Assembly: GCF_014168815.1 (NCBI RefSeq)
Contig: NZ_AP021972.1
Coordinates: 2,604,001-2,668,000 of the forward strand
Source: Klebsiella sp. WP3-W18-ESBL-02
GTDB taxonomy: Bacteria > Pseudomonadota > Gammaproteobacteria > Enterobacterales > Enterobacteriaceae
Direction of reading: 5' to 3'
DNA: 64,000 bases
The notes below the pieces were generated by a model, which did no database searches, was not told the DNA's origin, and saw only the letters and a list, made by a program, of their open reading frames with translations. Both the position numbers and the translations under genes were made by a program. Of this stretch, positions 51,959-61,921 are shown one piece after another; the stretch's first letter is position 1; every line of letters begins with the position of its first letter.

Positions 51959-53383
51959 TCAGTGCTTAATCATCACATGGCGCACGACGGTGTAGTCCTC
52001 CAGTCCGTACATCGACATATCCTTGCCGTACCCCGATAGCTTCTGCCCGCCGTGGGGCATTTCGCTGACCAGCATAAAGTGGGTGTTGATCCACGTACAA
52101 CCGTACTGCAAACGCGCGCTCAAACGGTGCGCGCGCCCTACGTCGCGGGTCCATACCGACGAGGCCAGGCCATACTGTGAATCGTTGGCCCACGCCAGCA
52201 CCTGCTCTTCACTGTCAAACACCGTCACGCTGACTACCGGGCCAAACACTTCTCGCTGAACGATATCATCTTCCTGCAGCGCGCCCGCCAGCAGAGTCGG
52301 CTGGAAGTAATAACCGCTTCCCTCTGCCTTCTCACCACCGGTTACCACCTTAATGTGCGGCAGCGCCCTGGCCCGCGCCACGGCATCGCTGACGCGCGTC
52401 AGATGTGCCAGTGAACTCAGCGGCCCCAGTTCGGTGCTCACATCCTCCGGGTCGCCGAATTTAAGGGTTGCCACCGCCGCGCCAAGGCGAGCCACCAGCC
52501 GGTCATAAACGCCCCGCTGCGCATAGATTCGACAGGCGGCGGTACAATCCTGTCCGGCGTTGTAAAAACCAAACGTCCGTACCCCCTCAACCACGGCATC
52601 GATATCCGCGTCGTCAAACACAATCACCGGCGCTTTCCCTCCTAGCTCCATGTGCGTGCGCTTAACGGAAGATGCCGTATGCGCCAGAATATGCTCGCCG
52701 GTGGCGATTGAGCCGGTCAGCGACACCATGCGTACCTTCGCGTGGCCGGTCAGCGGATCGCCAACGGTATGACCGCGACCAAACAGAACGTTCAGCACGC
52801 CGGCAGGGAAAATATCTTTCGCCAGCTCGGCCAGCGTGAGCGCCGTAAGCGGCGTAATTTCAGACGGTTTCAGTACCACACAGTTGCCCGCCGCCAGCGC
52901 CGGTGCCAGCTTCCACGCGGCCATCATCAACGGATAATTCCACGGTGCAATCGAGGCCACCACGCCAACCGGATCGCGGCGAATCATGGAAGTGTGGCCT
53001 TCAAGATATTCCCCGGCCGCCAGGCCATTCAGGCAGCGCGCCGCGCCGGCAAAGAAGCGGAATACATCCACCACCGCCGGAATTTCATCACCGGCCACGC
53101 AGTGCAGCGGCTTGCCGCAGTTAAGGGATTCCAGCCGGGCGAACGTCTGAGCATGCGCTTCAATCACGTCGGCCAGTTTTAACAAACACTCTGCGCGGTG
53201 CTTTGGCGTGGTTTGTCCCCATTGTATGAATGCACGGTCGGCGGCATGCACCGCCGCATCTACCTGCGCGGCGCTGGCCTCCGCGATGTTCAGCAGGATC
53301 TCACCCGTAGCGGGGTTATAGACCGGCTGCGCTTCGCCTTCACCCGCGACCAGCTCACCGTTAATCAGTAACTTATGTTGCAT
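51959..53383 (-). CDS. patD: gamma-aminobutyraldehyde dehydrogenase PatD (YdcW)
   Basis: This 474-residue aldehyde dehydrogenase (E. coli PatD 474) has SLTGSIATGEHIL for NAD binding, the Glu in MELGGKAPVIVF and the catalytic Cys in NAGQDCTAACR. It oxidises gamma-aminobutyraldehyde from putrescine to GABA. It is the last gene of ydcSTUV-patD. Confidence 0.95.
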   Translation of the reverse strand: MQHKLLINGELVAGEGEAQPVYNPATGEILLNIAEASAAQVDAAVHAADRAFIQWGQTTPKHRAECLLKLADVIEAHAQTFARLESLNCGKPLHCVAGDEIPAVVDVFRFFAGAARCLNGLAAGEYLEGHTSMIRRDPVGVVASIAPWNYPLMMAAWKLAPALAAGNCVVLKPSEITPLTALTLAELAKDIFPAGVLNVLFGRGHTVGDPLTGHAKVRMVSLTGSIATGEHILAHTASSVKRTHMELGGKAPVIVFDDADIDAVVEGVRTFGFYNAGQDCTAACRIYAQRGVYDRLVARLGAAVATLKFGDPEDVSTELGPLSSLAHLTRVSDAVARARALPHIKVVTGGEKAEGSGYYFQPTLLAGALQEDDIVQREVFGPVVSVTVFDSEEQVLAWANDSQYGLASSVWTRDVGRAHRLSARLQYGCTWINTHFMLVSEMPHGGQKLSGYGKDMSMYGLEDYTVVRHVMIKH

Positions 53384-53397
53384 AGCATGATCCTGTT

Positions 53398-54213
53398 TTA
53401 TTTAAATGTCGTACCACCGCCGGTGGCCGCGTCGTCTTCGCGCGTCAGCCACCATGCCCCTAAAATCGGTATCATTGTCAGTATCATCACCAACAGCGCG
53501 ACCACGTTGGTCACCGGCACATCGCGCGGGCGCCCAAGTTGGTTAAGCAGCCACAGCGGCAACGTGCGCTCATGGCCTGCCGTGAAGGTGGTGACGATAA
53601 TTTCATCAAACGACAGCGCAAATGCCAGCATTCCCCCTGCCAGCAGCGCCGAGCCCAGATTTGGCAACACAACGTAACGGAAGGTTTGCCAGCCGTTAGC
53701 CCCTAAATCCATCGACGCTTCGACCAGGCTCCATGAGGTCCGCCGGAATCGGGCAATGACGTTGTTAAACACCACCACCACGCAGAACGTGGCGTGACCG
53801 ATCACAATCGTGAACAGCCCCGGCTCCAGATTCACTACCTTAAACGCGGTCAGCAGCGCCAGTCCGGTAACAATGCCCGGCAGCGCAATCGGCAGCAGGA
53901 GCAGCAGCGATATCGCGCTTTTGCCAAAAAAATCCCGCCGCCACAGCGCTGCTGCAGCAAACGTGCCAAGTACCAGCGCAATGGCCGTCGACAGCGCGGC
54001 AATTTTCAGTGACAGTGTCACAGCCTCGTAGATATCACTGCGCCCAGCCGCCTCGCTAAACCAGCGCAGCGTCAGGCCTTGCGGCGGGAAACTGAAGGCG
54101 GCGTCTTCGGTGTTGAAGGCGTAAAGCGCGATAATCACCAGCGGGAAGTGCAGGAAAATAACGCCCCCCCAGGCGGCAATTTTGAGGAACTGCGGTGCGC
54201 GTTCAGAGTGCAT
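53398..54213 (-). CDS. ydcV: polyamine-type ABC transporter permease YdcV
   Basis: This 271-residue permease has six hydrophobic helices and the ABC permease EAA loop (EASMDLGANGWQTFRYV). It pairs with YdcU. It overlaps ydcU by 11 bases. Confidence 0.94.
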   Translation of the reverse strand: MHSERAPQFLKIAAWGGVIFLHFPLVIIALYAFNTEDAAFSFPPQGLTLRWFSEAAGRSDIYEAVTLSLKIAALSTAIALVLGTFAAAALWRRDFFGKSAISLLLLLPIALPGIVTGLALLTAFKVVNLEPGLFTIVIGHATFCVVVVFNNVIARFRRTSWSLVEASMDLGANGWQTFRYVVLPNLGSALLAGGMLAFALSFDEIIVTTFTAGHERTLPLWLLNQLGRPRDVPVTNVVALLVMILTMIPILGAWWLTREDDAATGGGTTFK

Positions 54214-55144
54214 CGAATGCTCCCAGGCGCTTCACAAACGCCAGATAGAGCGCAATCAGGACGATTGGCACAAGGGTAAACGCCGCCGCCATCGGCATAT
54301 TGCCAATAGCCCCCTGCTGAGAATAAACCATATTGCCGATGAAGTAGCCCGGCGGCCCCACCAGCTGCGGGACGATAAAGTCCCCAAGAGTCAGCGAGAA
54401 GGTGAAGATAGACCCCGCCGCAATCCCCGGTATCGCCAGCGGCAGCACGACATGGCGGAAAGTCTGGCGCGGCAATGCGCCGAGGTCAGCGGATGCCTGC
54501 AACAACGAGCCGGGGATCCGCTCCAGCGCAGCCTGTACCGGCAGGATCATAAACGGCAGCCAGATGTATACAAACACCAGAAAGCGCCCCAGACCGGAGG
54601 TCGACAGCGTATTTCCGCCAACGCCCGGCACGCTCAGTATCGCCGCCAGCAGCGGCTGTAGACCCAGGTGATTTAAAAACCACTGGGCTACACCGTCTTT
54701 GGCCAGCAGCAGCGTCCAGGCGTAGGCTTTGACAATATAACTGGCCCACATCGGCAGCATGACCGCCACGTAGAAGAAGGCCTTTTTCTTGCCGTGGGTA
54801 TAGCGCGCCATATACCACGCCATCGGAAACGCCAGCAGCGCGCTGGCGACCGTCACTGCCAGCGCCATCACCAGCGTACGGACAATAATGTCGTAGTTAG
54901 CCGGGTTAAACAGGGCGTACAGGTTTGCCAGCGTCAGCGTCGGGGTAACCGACATGGTGAAATCATCAAAGGTGTAAAACCCCTGCCACAGCAGCGTCAG
55001 CAGCGAACCGAAATAGACAATGCCGAACCACATCAGCGGCCCGAGCAGCAGCAGAAAAAGCCCCAGCGTCGGCTTACGCCAGAACAGGCTGGCTATCTTT
55101 CCGCCGCCGCGGGAGGAAGGTACCGGCGTCATGCTCATCTCCAT
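54203..55144 (-). CDS. ydcU: polyamine-type ABC transporter permease YdcU
   Basis: This 313-residue permease (E. coli 313) has six hydrophobic helices and the EAA-type loop QASADLGALPRQTFRHV. It starts one base after the ydcT stop. Confidence 0.94.
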   Translation of the reverse strand: MEMSMTPVPSSRGGGKIASLFWRKPTLGLFLLLLGPLMWFGIVYFGSLLTLLWQGFYTFDDFTMSVTPTLTLANLYALFNPANYDIIVRTLVMALAVTVASALLAFPMAWYMARYTHGKKKAFFYVAVMLPMWASYIVKAYAWTLLLAKDGVAQWFLNHLGLQPLLAAILSVPGVGGNTLSTSGLGRFLVFVYIWLPFMILPVQAALERIPGSLLQASADLGALPRQTFRHVVLPLAIPGIAAGSIFTFSLTLGDFIVPQLVGPPGYFIGNMVYSQQGAIGNMPMAAAFTLVPIVLIALYLAFVKRLGAFDAL

Positions 55145-56158
55145 TTACCTCCCTCCATCCAGCGCGATCATGGCATCGCGCGGCCAGGAGGCCAGAACAT
55201 CCCGGCCCACCGCAGGTCCTTCCGCATCCAGCCCGACGGCAAAGTTCGCCTGGCTCACCAGTAGCTTATCGCCGCTTTCAAGCAACAGCTCATAGCGCGT
55301 CGCCGCGCCCTGATACTGCACCGCCTGTATCCGCCCTTTCACCTGCACTTCGCCACCTTCATTCAGGCGGATGTGTTCAGGTCGCAGCGCCCAGTTCCCC
55401 GTCATGCCGCATAGCGTCTCCGACATCGCCGGGTCGAACACGTTAGAGGTCCCGACAAAGCTGGCGACGAACGGCGTTCGCGGGCGCAGATAAAGCGCAC
55501 GCGGCGAGTCCACCTGCTCAATGCGACCGTTGTTAAAGACCGCGACACGGTCCGACATCGATAGCGCCTCGCCCTGATCGTGGGTGACGAAAATAAAAGT
55601 GATCCCCAGGGACTGTTGCAGCTTTTTTAATTCGAACTGCATTTGCTCGCGCAACTTCAAATCCAGCGCACCTAGCGGTTCGTCGAGCAGCAGCACCCGG
55701 GGTTCATTAACCAGCGCGCGGGCAATCGCCACGCGCTGACGCTGGCCGCCGGAAAGCTGCGACGGCTTGCGCCCGCCGACGAAACCCAGCGCCACTTTCT
55801 CCAGCGCCTGCGCCGCCCTGGCCTGACGCTCTTTCTTGCCAACGCCCTTGACCATCAGCCCGTAGGCGACGTTATCAAGCACTGACATGTGCGGAAACAG
55901 CGCGTAATCCTGGAAGACGGTGTTAACGTCACGCTCCCACGGCGGCAGTTCGCTGGCGTGACGGCCAAAAATAGAGATAGCGCCGCCGCTCAGTTGTTCA
56001 AATCCGGCGATCAGCCGCAGACAGGTGGTTTTGCCGGAGCCAGACGGCCCCAGCATCGAAAAGAACTCGCCGTCATGGATGGCGATACTCACGCCATCCA
56101 CCGCCCGAACGTCACCATAAAGTCGCGAGACGTCATGAAACTCTACTGCATACGTCAT
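55145..56158 (-). CDS. ydcT: polyamine-type ABC transporter ATPase YdcT
   Basis: This 337-residue ATPase has Walker A GPSGSGKTTC, signature LSGGQRQRV, Walker B VLLLDEPLGALD and a C-terminal TOBE-like domain. Start ATG 56158 matches the E. coli length. Confidence 0.95.
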   Translation of the reverse strand: MTYAVEFHDVSRLYGDVRAVDGVSIAIHDGEFFSMLGPSGSGKTTCLRLIAGFEQLSGGAISIFGRHASELPPWERDVNTVFQDYALFPHMSVLDNVAYGLMVKGVGKKERQARAAQALEKVALGFVGGRKPSQLSGGQRQRVAIARALVNEPRVLLLDEPLGALDLKLREQMQFELKKLQQSLGITFIFVTHDQGEALSMSDRVAVFNNGRIEQVDSPRALYLRPRTPFVASFVGTSNVFDPAMSETLCGMTGNWALRPEHIRLNEGGEVQVKGRIQAVQYQGAATRYELLLESGDKLLVSQANFAVGLDAEGPAVGRDVLASWPRDAMIALDGGR

Positions 56159-56175
56159 AATGGACTCCTGGGTAA

Positions 56176-57321
56176 TCAACGGCCGCCCATAATGGCGATA
56201 TAGTCCTGCGTCCAGCGGCTGTAAGGCACATACTTGCCGCCCTCGGCAATCGGCGTTTTCCAGAAGGCAATTTTGTCAAAGAAGCTGTAGCCGTTGGTTT
56301 CACAACCTTTGTCGCCCAACAGCGCGCTGGCTTTACACCCTTCAGCCACCACCGGCAGTGAGCCAAACCACGCCGCCACATCACCCTGCACCTTCGGCGT
56401 CAGCGACCAGTTCATCCACTTGTAGGCGCAAACCGGATGCTTCGCTTCGGCGTGCAGCATGGTGGTATCCGCCCAACCGGTAACGCCCTCTTTCGGGAAG
56501 ACGGTCGCAATCGGCTGACCTTCACCTTTCAGGCCGTTGGCCTGGTATGGCCAGGCGCTGGACGCCACCACGCCTTCATTTTTGAAGTCGCTCATTTGTA
56601 CGGTCGTGTCATGCCAGTAGCGATGAATCAGGCTATGCTGATCGCGCAAGACCTTCAGTACCGCCTGGTACTGTTCTTCGGTCAGCTGGTACGGGTCGCT
56701 AATGCCGAGCTGCGGCTGTGTCGCTTTCACAAACAGCGCCGCGTCCGCGATGTAGATTGGGCCATCGTAGGCCTGCACGCGGCCCTGATTGGTTTTGCCG
56801 TCCGGCAGATCCTGTTTCACAAAGACCACGTTCCAGGAATCCGGCGGCACAGGGAAGGTTTTAGTGTTGTACATCAGAAGGTTAGGTCCCCACTGATACG
56901 GGGTGCCATACACTTTGCCGTCGACGTTAAACCATGCACCTTTCTCAAGTCGCGGGTCGAGGGTTTTCCAGTTTTCGATAAGTGCGGTATTAATCGGCTG
57001 CACGCGCTTACCCATGATCAAACGCAGCGAGGCATCGCCGGAAGCCGTCACCAGATCGTAGCCGCCTTTCGCCATCAGGCTAACCATTTCGTCAGACGTC
57101 GCCGCCGTTTTGACGTTCACCTGGCAGCCGCTCTCTTTCTCAAACTGCGTGACCCAGTCGTACTGCTTGTCGGTCTGACCTCGTTCGATATAACCCGGCC
57201 AGGCAATAATATCCAGTCGTCCTTCGCCTTTTCCCAATGACGTTGGCGGCTCGGCGGCATTGGCGGTGGCAACCGTCATCACCAGCGCGCACAGGCTGCT
57301 GCGGGCAAATGTCTTGCTCAT
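56176..57321 (-). CDS. ydcS: periplasmic binding protein YdcS
   Basis: This 381-residue protein has a signal peptide (to about residue 22) and a PotD/F-like fold starting RLDIIAWPGYIERG. E. coli YdcS binds polyamine-like ligands and has also been reported to make poly-hydroxybutyrate. First gene of the operon, with 296 bases to ydcR. Confidence 0.94.
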   Translation of the reverse strand: MSKTFARSSLCALVMTVATANAAEPPTSLGKGEGRLDIIAWPGYIERGQTDKQYDWVTQFEKESGCQVNVKTAATSDEMVSLMAKGGYDLVTASGDASLRLIMGKRVQPINTALIENWKTLDPRLEKGAWFNVDGKVYGTPYQWGPNLLMYNTKTFPVPPDSWNVVFVKQDLPDGKTNQGRVQAYDGPIYIADAALFVKATQPQLGISDPYQLTEEQYQAVLKVLRDQHSLIHRYWHDTTVQMSDFKNEGVVASSAWPYQANGLKGEGQPIATVFPKEGVTGWADTTMLHAEAKHPVCAYKWMNWSLTPKVQGDVAAWFGSLPVVAEGCKASALLGDKGCETNGYSFFDKIAFWKTPIAEGGKYVPYSRWTQDYIAIMGGR

Positions 57322-57562
57322 AAAGTTTTACTCCTGTCACAATGAATTTGAGCGGCAGCCGTGCCGTTAAAAATATCTCCCTGTTTAAAAATAGACGGCG
57401 CCATGACAACCACCGTTGCGGCAGATAAAAATTTGCACAGGTTGTGACAAAGTGCGCATTCCGCAAAAAAGCAATAATCAATGCAGATAATATGGATTAT
57501 AGACAAGGAGTTACTGGCCGCAGGTGCTATGCGAATTTCCTATGACCAGCCAAAATGAAAAG

Positions 57563-57580
57563 CCCCCGAATAACCGGGGG
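57563..57580 (-). terminator. terminator of ydcR
   Basis: CCCCCG and CGGGGG enclose a 6-base loop; on the minus strand CTTTT follows. It lies 39 bases after the ydcR stop. Confidence 0.75.
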
Positions 57581-57618
57581 AATAATTAAATACAGAAGCT
57601 GAAAATAAGCGTTGGTGA

Positions 57619-59028
57619 TTAACTCAGCATTTGTCGAATAAGTTGCCCCAGGGTTTCGACCGCTTTATCTTCTCTTTCCCCCCAGCCCCACGCGGTATTA
57701 AAGCGGAAAAATGACGACCAGCTGTCGGTCGTCGAAAACATTTTGCCTGGAGCAATACTAATGTGGTGTTCCAGCGCTTTCGCACTCAACGTGCCCGCAT
57801 CCATCCCGGCCGGCAGCTCCAGCCAGAGAAAATAGCCGCTATCGTTATGGTGTATGCGCACCTCAGGCGGCAGCGAACGCAGCAGCGACTGCCACGCCAA
57901 TTGCTTACGTTCGGCCAGCTGGCGGCGCAAGCGGCGCAGGTGAGCGTCGTAGCGCTTCGTTGCCAGATAGTCGACCAAAGCGAGCTGCATCGGCGAACTG
58001 GTCGACAGCGTGCTCATCAGCTGCAAATGCTGAATGCGACGCGCATGTTTACCGGCCGCCACCCAGCCAATACGGAACCCAGGAACCAGGCATTTGGAAA
58101 ACGAACTGCAGTGCAGCGTCATATCCTGCTTATCCCACGCCTTCGCGGGCAGCGGCTTCTCTCGGCCAAAATAGAGCTCGCTGTAAACATCGTCTTCAAT
58201 CAGGGTCACATTGTGGGCGGTAAGGATCTGAATAAGCTTCGCTTTCTTTTCCGGCGTCAGCGTAAAACCCAGCGGGTTCTGGCTGTTAGTCATCAGCCAG
58301 CAGGCTTTCACCGGATAGTTCTGTAGCGCCTGCACCAATGCGTCGAGATCAATCCCATCCTTCACGTCGGTGGCAACCGACAGCGCTCTCAGCTTCAGGC
58401 GTTCCAGCGCCTGAAGCGCCCCGTAAAAACAGGGGTTCTCCACGATCACCCAATCGCCCGGCTCCGTTACCGCCTGAAGGCTCAGGTTCAGCGCTTCCAG
58501 CGCACCGGCGGTAATCACGATCTCATCAGGGGATATCGTCATACCCTGTAACGCATAGCGGCGGGCAATAGCATGACGCAGCTCATCGTTACCCGGCGGC
58601 AGGTTTTCAATCACGCTCATGGCCGTGGCGGTTTTACTCACCTGTGCCAGCGAACGGTTCAGCTGCGGCAGCGGGAACAGTTTAGGGTCGGGAAACGCCG
58701 AGGCAAACGGCAGCACCGCCGCGTTGCGGCTGGCCTGCAGTACCTCAAAGATGTAGGTATTGATATCGACGGCGTTATCCGGCATTACCTGTGCGGGGGC
58801 CGCCGCGCGCGGTGCTACCGGATGCGGCGCCACGTAATAACCGGACTGCGGGCGTGCAACAATCCGCCCCTGGCTTTCCAGCAGCTGATACGCATGGCTG
58901 ACGGTCATAAAGCTCATACCGCTATTGGCCACCTGCTCGCGCAGCGACGGCAGCTTATCACCCGGCTGCCACACCCCGTGGGCGATCTGTTCCGTCATCT
59001 GCTCGGCAAGCCGCTGGTACTTTTTCAT
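57619..59028 (-). CDS. ydcR: MocR-type GntR regulator/aminotransferase fusion YdcR
   Basis: The 469-residue protein has an N-terminal GntR winged helix (SLREQVANSGMSFMTVSHAY) and a PLP aminotransferase-like domain with the PLP lysine in CSSFSKCLVPGFR. ATG 59028 matches the E. coli start. It adjoins ydcS and may regulate it. Confidence 0.94.
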   Translation of the reverse strand: MKKYQRLAEQMTEQIAHGVWQPGDKLPSLREQVANSGMSFMTVSHAYQLLESQGRIVARPQSGYYVAPHPVAPRAAAPAQVMPDNAVDINTYIFEVLQASRNAAVLPFASAFPDPKLFPLPQLNRSLAQVSKTATAMSVIENLPPGNDELRHAIARRYALQGMTISPDEIVITAGALEALNLSLQAVTEPGDWVIVENPCFYGALQALERLKLRALSVATDVKDGIDLDALVQALQNYPVKACWLMTNSQNPLGFTLTPEKKAKLIQILTAHNVTLIEDDVYSELYFGREKPLPAKAWDKQDMTLHCSSFSKCLVPGFRIGWVAAGKHARRIQHLQLMSTLSTSSPMQLALVDYLATKRYDAHLRRLRRQLAERKQLAWQSLLRSLPPEVRIHHNDSGYFLWLELPAGMDAGTLSAKALEHHISIAPGKMFSTTDSWSSFFRFNTAWGWGEREDKAVETLGQLIRQMLS

Positions 59029-59260
59029 GGTCGATCCCAATCGCGCAAACTGTGCGAATATATTATATCAGCGTTACAATTTTTGCATTTTTATGTAACT
59101 GATATATTCACTCTATCGCCATGATTGAATTAGCTTTGTCGGAAAAACGGGCAAATAAAAAAGCAAAACTGTTATCATTTAAAAGGCGGCGACTGTTTCT
59201 GCAACCCATTCACGCCGCTGCGTAAAATCACCGGGAGTTATTCTATTTTCCGGAGTCTGC

Positions 59261-60661
59261 ATGTTCGGTCTTGATGCGTTTCACCTCGCACGAATTCAGT
59301 TTGCCTTTACCGTGTCGTTTCACATTATCTTCCCTGCTATCACCATTGGGCTGGCAAGTTACCTGGCGGTGCTGGAAGGTCTATGGCTAAAAACCCGTAA
59401 CCCGCTCTGGCGCTCGCTGTATCAGTTCTGGTCAAAGATTTTCGCCGTCAATTTTGGCATGGGCGTCGTCTCCGGCCTGGTGATGGCCTACCAGTTTGGC
59501 ACCAACTGGAGCGGTTTCTCGCAGTTTGCCGGCAGCATTACCGGCCCGCTGCTGACCTACGAAGTGCTGACCGCCTTCTTCCTCGAAGCCGGTTTTCTCG
59601 GCGTGATGCTGTTTGGCTGGAACCGCGTTGGGCCAGGGTTGCACTTTTTCGCCACCTGCATGGTGGCCCTCGGCACGCTGATCTCAACGTTCTGGATCCT
59701 CGCTTCCAACAGCTGGATGCAAACGCCACAGGGCTACGAAATCGTCAATGGTCAAGTGGTGCCGGTAGACTGGTTTGCGGTGGTATTTAACCCATCATTC
59801 CCTTACCGCCTGCTGCATATGTGCATCGCTGCGTTTCTGAGCAGCGCGCTGTTTGTCGGCGCTTCGGCAGCCTGGCATTTACTGCGTGGCAACCCCTCAC
59901 CGGCAGTACGCGTGATGTTCTCCATGTCGCTGTGGATGACCCTGATTGTCGCCCCTATTCAGGCGATGGTTGGCGATATGCACGGGCTGAATACGCTGAA
60001 GCATCAACCTGCAAAGATTGCAGCGATTGAAGGCCACTGGGAAAATCCGCCGGGAGAACCGACGCCGCTGCTGCTGTTTGGCTGGCCGGACATGAACCAG
60101 GAGCGTACCCGCTACGGGTTGGAAATCCCGGCGCTGGGCAGCCTGATCCTCACCCACAGTCTGGATAAACAGGTGCCTGCACTCAAAGACTTTGCCAAAG
60201 AAGACCGGCCAAACTCGACGATCGTTTTCTGGTCGTTCCGCATTATGGCCGGATTAGGCATGCTGATGCTGTTGCTAGGCGTCGTCGCGCTGTGGCTACG
60301 CAAAAAACAGACGCTTTATACTTCACGCCCGTTCCTGTGGTTCGCGCTGCTGATGGGGCCATCGGGGCTCATCGCCATTCTCGCGGGATGGGTGACCACC
60401 GAAGTCGGTCGTCAGCCGTGGGTGGTCTACGGCTTGCAGCGTACGGCGGAAGCCGTCTCGGCCCACGGCGATCTGCATATGAGCATCAGCCTGCTGGCCT
60501 TCTTTGTGGTGTACAGCGCGGTCTTCGGCGTCGGCTACAGCTACATGGTACGACTGATTCGCAAAGGGCCTCAGCCGTTTAATCCACCGCCGCACGGTAC
60601 GCCGTCGCGTCCACTTTCCGCCGCGATCACCGCACAGTCGTCCCAGGAGAAGCGAGCATGA
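59261..60661 (+). CDS. cytochrome bd-type quinol oxidase subunit I (CIO-type, short Q loop)
   Basis: This 466-residue protein is shorter than E. coli CydA (522) by the Q-loop. Haem ligand regions FHLARIQFAFTVSFH and LLHMCIAAF, the GHWE loop and the TEVGRQPW motif are present. The short Q loop is typical of cyanide-insensitive oxidases. It reduces oxygen with quinol electrons. ydcR is divergent. Confidence 0.92.
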   Translation: MFGLDAFHLARIQFAFTVSFHIIFPAITIGLASYLAVLEGLWLKTRNPLWRSLYQFWSKIFAVNFGMGVVSGLVMAYQFGTNWSGFSQFAGSITGPLLTYEVLTAFFLEAGFLGVMLFGWNRVGPGLHFFATCMVALGTLISTFWILASNSWMQTPQGYEIVNGQVVPVDWFAVVFNPSFPYRLLHMCIAAFLSSALFVGASAAWHLLRGNPSPAVRVMFSMSLWMTLIVAPIQAMVGDMHGLNTLKHQPAKIAAIEGHWENPPGEPTPLLLFGWPDMNQERTRYGLEIPALGSLILTHSLDKQVPALKDFAKEDRPNSTIVFWSFRIMAGLGMLMLLLGVVALWLRKKQTLYTSRPFLWFALLMGPSGLIAILAGWVTTEVGRQPWVVYGLQRTAEAVSAHGDLHMSISLLAFFVVYSAVFGVGYSYMVRLIRKGPQPFNPPPHGTPSRPLSAAITAQSSQEKRA

Positions 60662-61668
60662 ATGTCGATCTGTCTATTGTCTGGTTTGTGATTATTGTCT
60701 TTGCCACCCTGATGTATATCGTCATGGACGGCTTTGATTTGGGTATTGGCATCCTGTTTCCCTTCACCCGCAGCGCACAGGAGCGTGACGTAATGGTCAA
60801 CAGCGTCGCTCCGGTATGGGACGGCAATGAAACCTGGCTGGTACTCGGCGGTGCAGCACTCTTTGGCGCGTTCCCGCTGGCCTACGCGGTCATTATTGAT
60901 GCGTTGACGATTCCGCTTTCGCTGATGCTTATCGGGCTGATTTTCCGCGGCGTCGCCTTCGAGTTTCGCTTCAATGCCACGCCTTCACATCGCCCGTTCT
61001 GGGATAACGCCTTTATGGGCGGCTCGATGCTGGCCACCTTCTGCCAGGGCGTAGTTGTCGGAGCCGTCATTAACGGTTTTCCCGTCAGCCAGCGCGCCTT
61101 CAGTGGTGGCCCATTCGACTGGCTGACGCCATTCTCGCTCTTCTGCGGCGTAGGGCTGGTCATCGCCTATGCGCTGCTGGGCGCAACCTGGCTGGTCATG
61201 AAAAGCGAAGCCGCTCTGCAAAGCCGTATGCGCCGCGCTGCGCGTGGACTGCTGCTCGCGCTGCTGGCGGTGATGGCGATTATCAGCGCGTGGACGCCGC
61301 TTCAGCATGCCGCAATCGCAGCGCGCTGGTTTAGCCTGCCCAATCTCTACTCTCTGCTGCCGGTCCCGCTGCTGGTGCTGGCCGCAAGCGGCGCGCTATG
61401 GCATCAACTGGCGCTGCGTGAAAGCCATGTGCCGCCGTTTATTCTGACGCTCGCGCTGGTATTCCTGGGCTTTAGCGGGTTGGGTATCAGCATCTGGCCC
61501 GCGATTATTCCACCGTCTATCACGCTGTGGCAGGCCGCCGCGCCGCAACAAAGCCAGGAGTTTATGCTGATTGGCGCCATCTTTATTATTCCCGTCATTC
61601 TGGCGTACACCTTCTGGAGCTATTACGTGTTTCGCGGCAAAGTGCCGCAAAATGAGGGATATCATTGA
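60658..61668 (+). CDS. cytochrome bd-type quinol oxidase subunit II (CioB-like)
   Basis: This 336-residue CydB-family protein has eight or nine helices, DGFDLGIGILFPF and WDGNETWLVLGGAALFGAFP. It starts four bases inside subunit I (ATGA-type overlap) and overlaps the small third gene by one base (TGATG). Confidence 0.92.
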   Translation: MNVDLSIVWFVIIVFATLMYIVMDGFDLGIGILFPFTRSAQERDVMVNSVAPVWDGNETWLVLGGAALFGAFPLAYAVIIDALTIPLSLMLIGLIFRGVAFEFRFNATPSHRPFWDNAFMGGSMLATFCQGVVVGAVINGFPVSQRAFSGGPFDWLTPFSLFCGVGLVIAYALLGATWLVMKSEAALQSRMRRAARGLLLALLAVMAIISAWTPLQHAAIAARWFSLPNLYSLLPVPLLVLAASGALWHQLALRESHVPPFILTLALVFLGFSGLGISIWPAIIPPSITLWQAAAPQQSQEFMLIGAIFIIPVILAYTFWSYYVFRGKVPQNEGYH

Positions 61669-61793
61669 TGAAAAGCCGCTGGATATCACGCCTGTTCTGG
61701 TTAATTGCGCTGTGGGGCGGCAGCGTGCTGGCGCTGGCAACGGTGGGCGGCTTATTTCGCATGCTGATGACCGCTGCCGGTTTTAAAGCCTGA
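61668..61793 (+). CDS. DUF2474 small subunit of the bd oxidase, 41 residues
   Basis: The product MKSRWISRLFWLIALWGGSV continues to one transmembrane helix and ends in a short basic/hydrophobic tail. DUF2474 proteins follow cioAB in many genomes, much as CydX follows CydAB. It starts in the TGATG overlap with subunit II, which supports translation. Confidence 0.82.
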   Translation: MKSRWISRLFWLIALWGGSVLALATVGGLFRMLMTAAGFKA

Positions 61794-61921
61794 AAGAACA
61801 GCTGCCTGGGTATTGAATCGTACTGGCCAAGAGAAATCCTAATTGCTCTGGCCTTCACATTTCCTCCACTTTTTGTTGGTGAACTAACGCCATTGCACCA
61901 AAGCAATGTCTGGAGTACATG

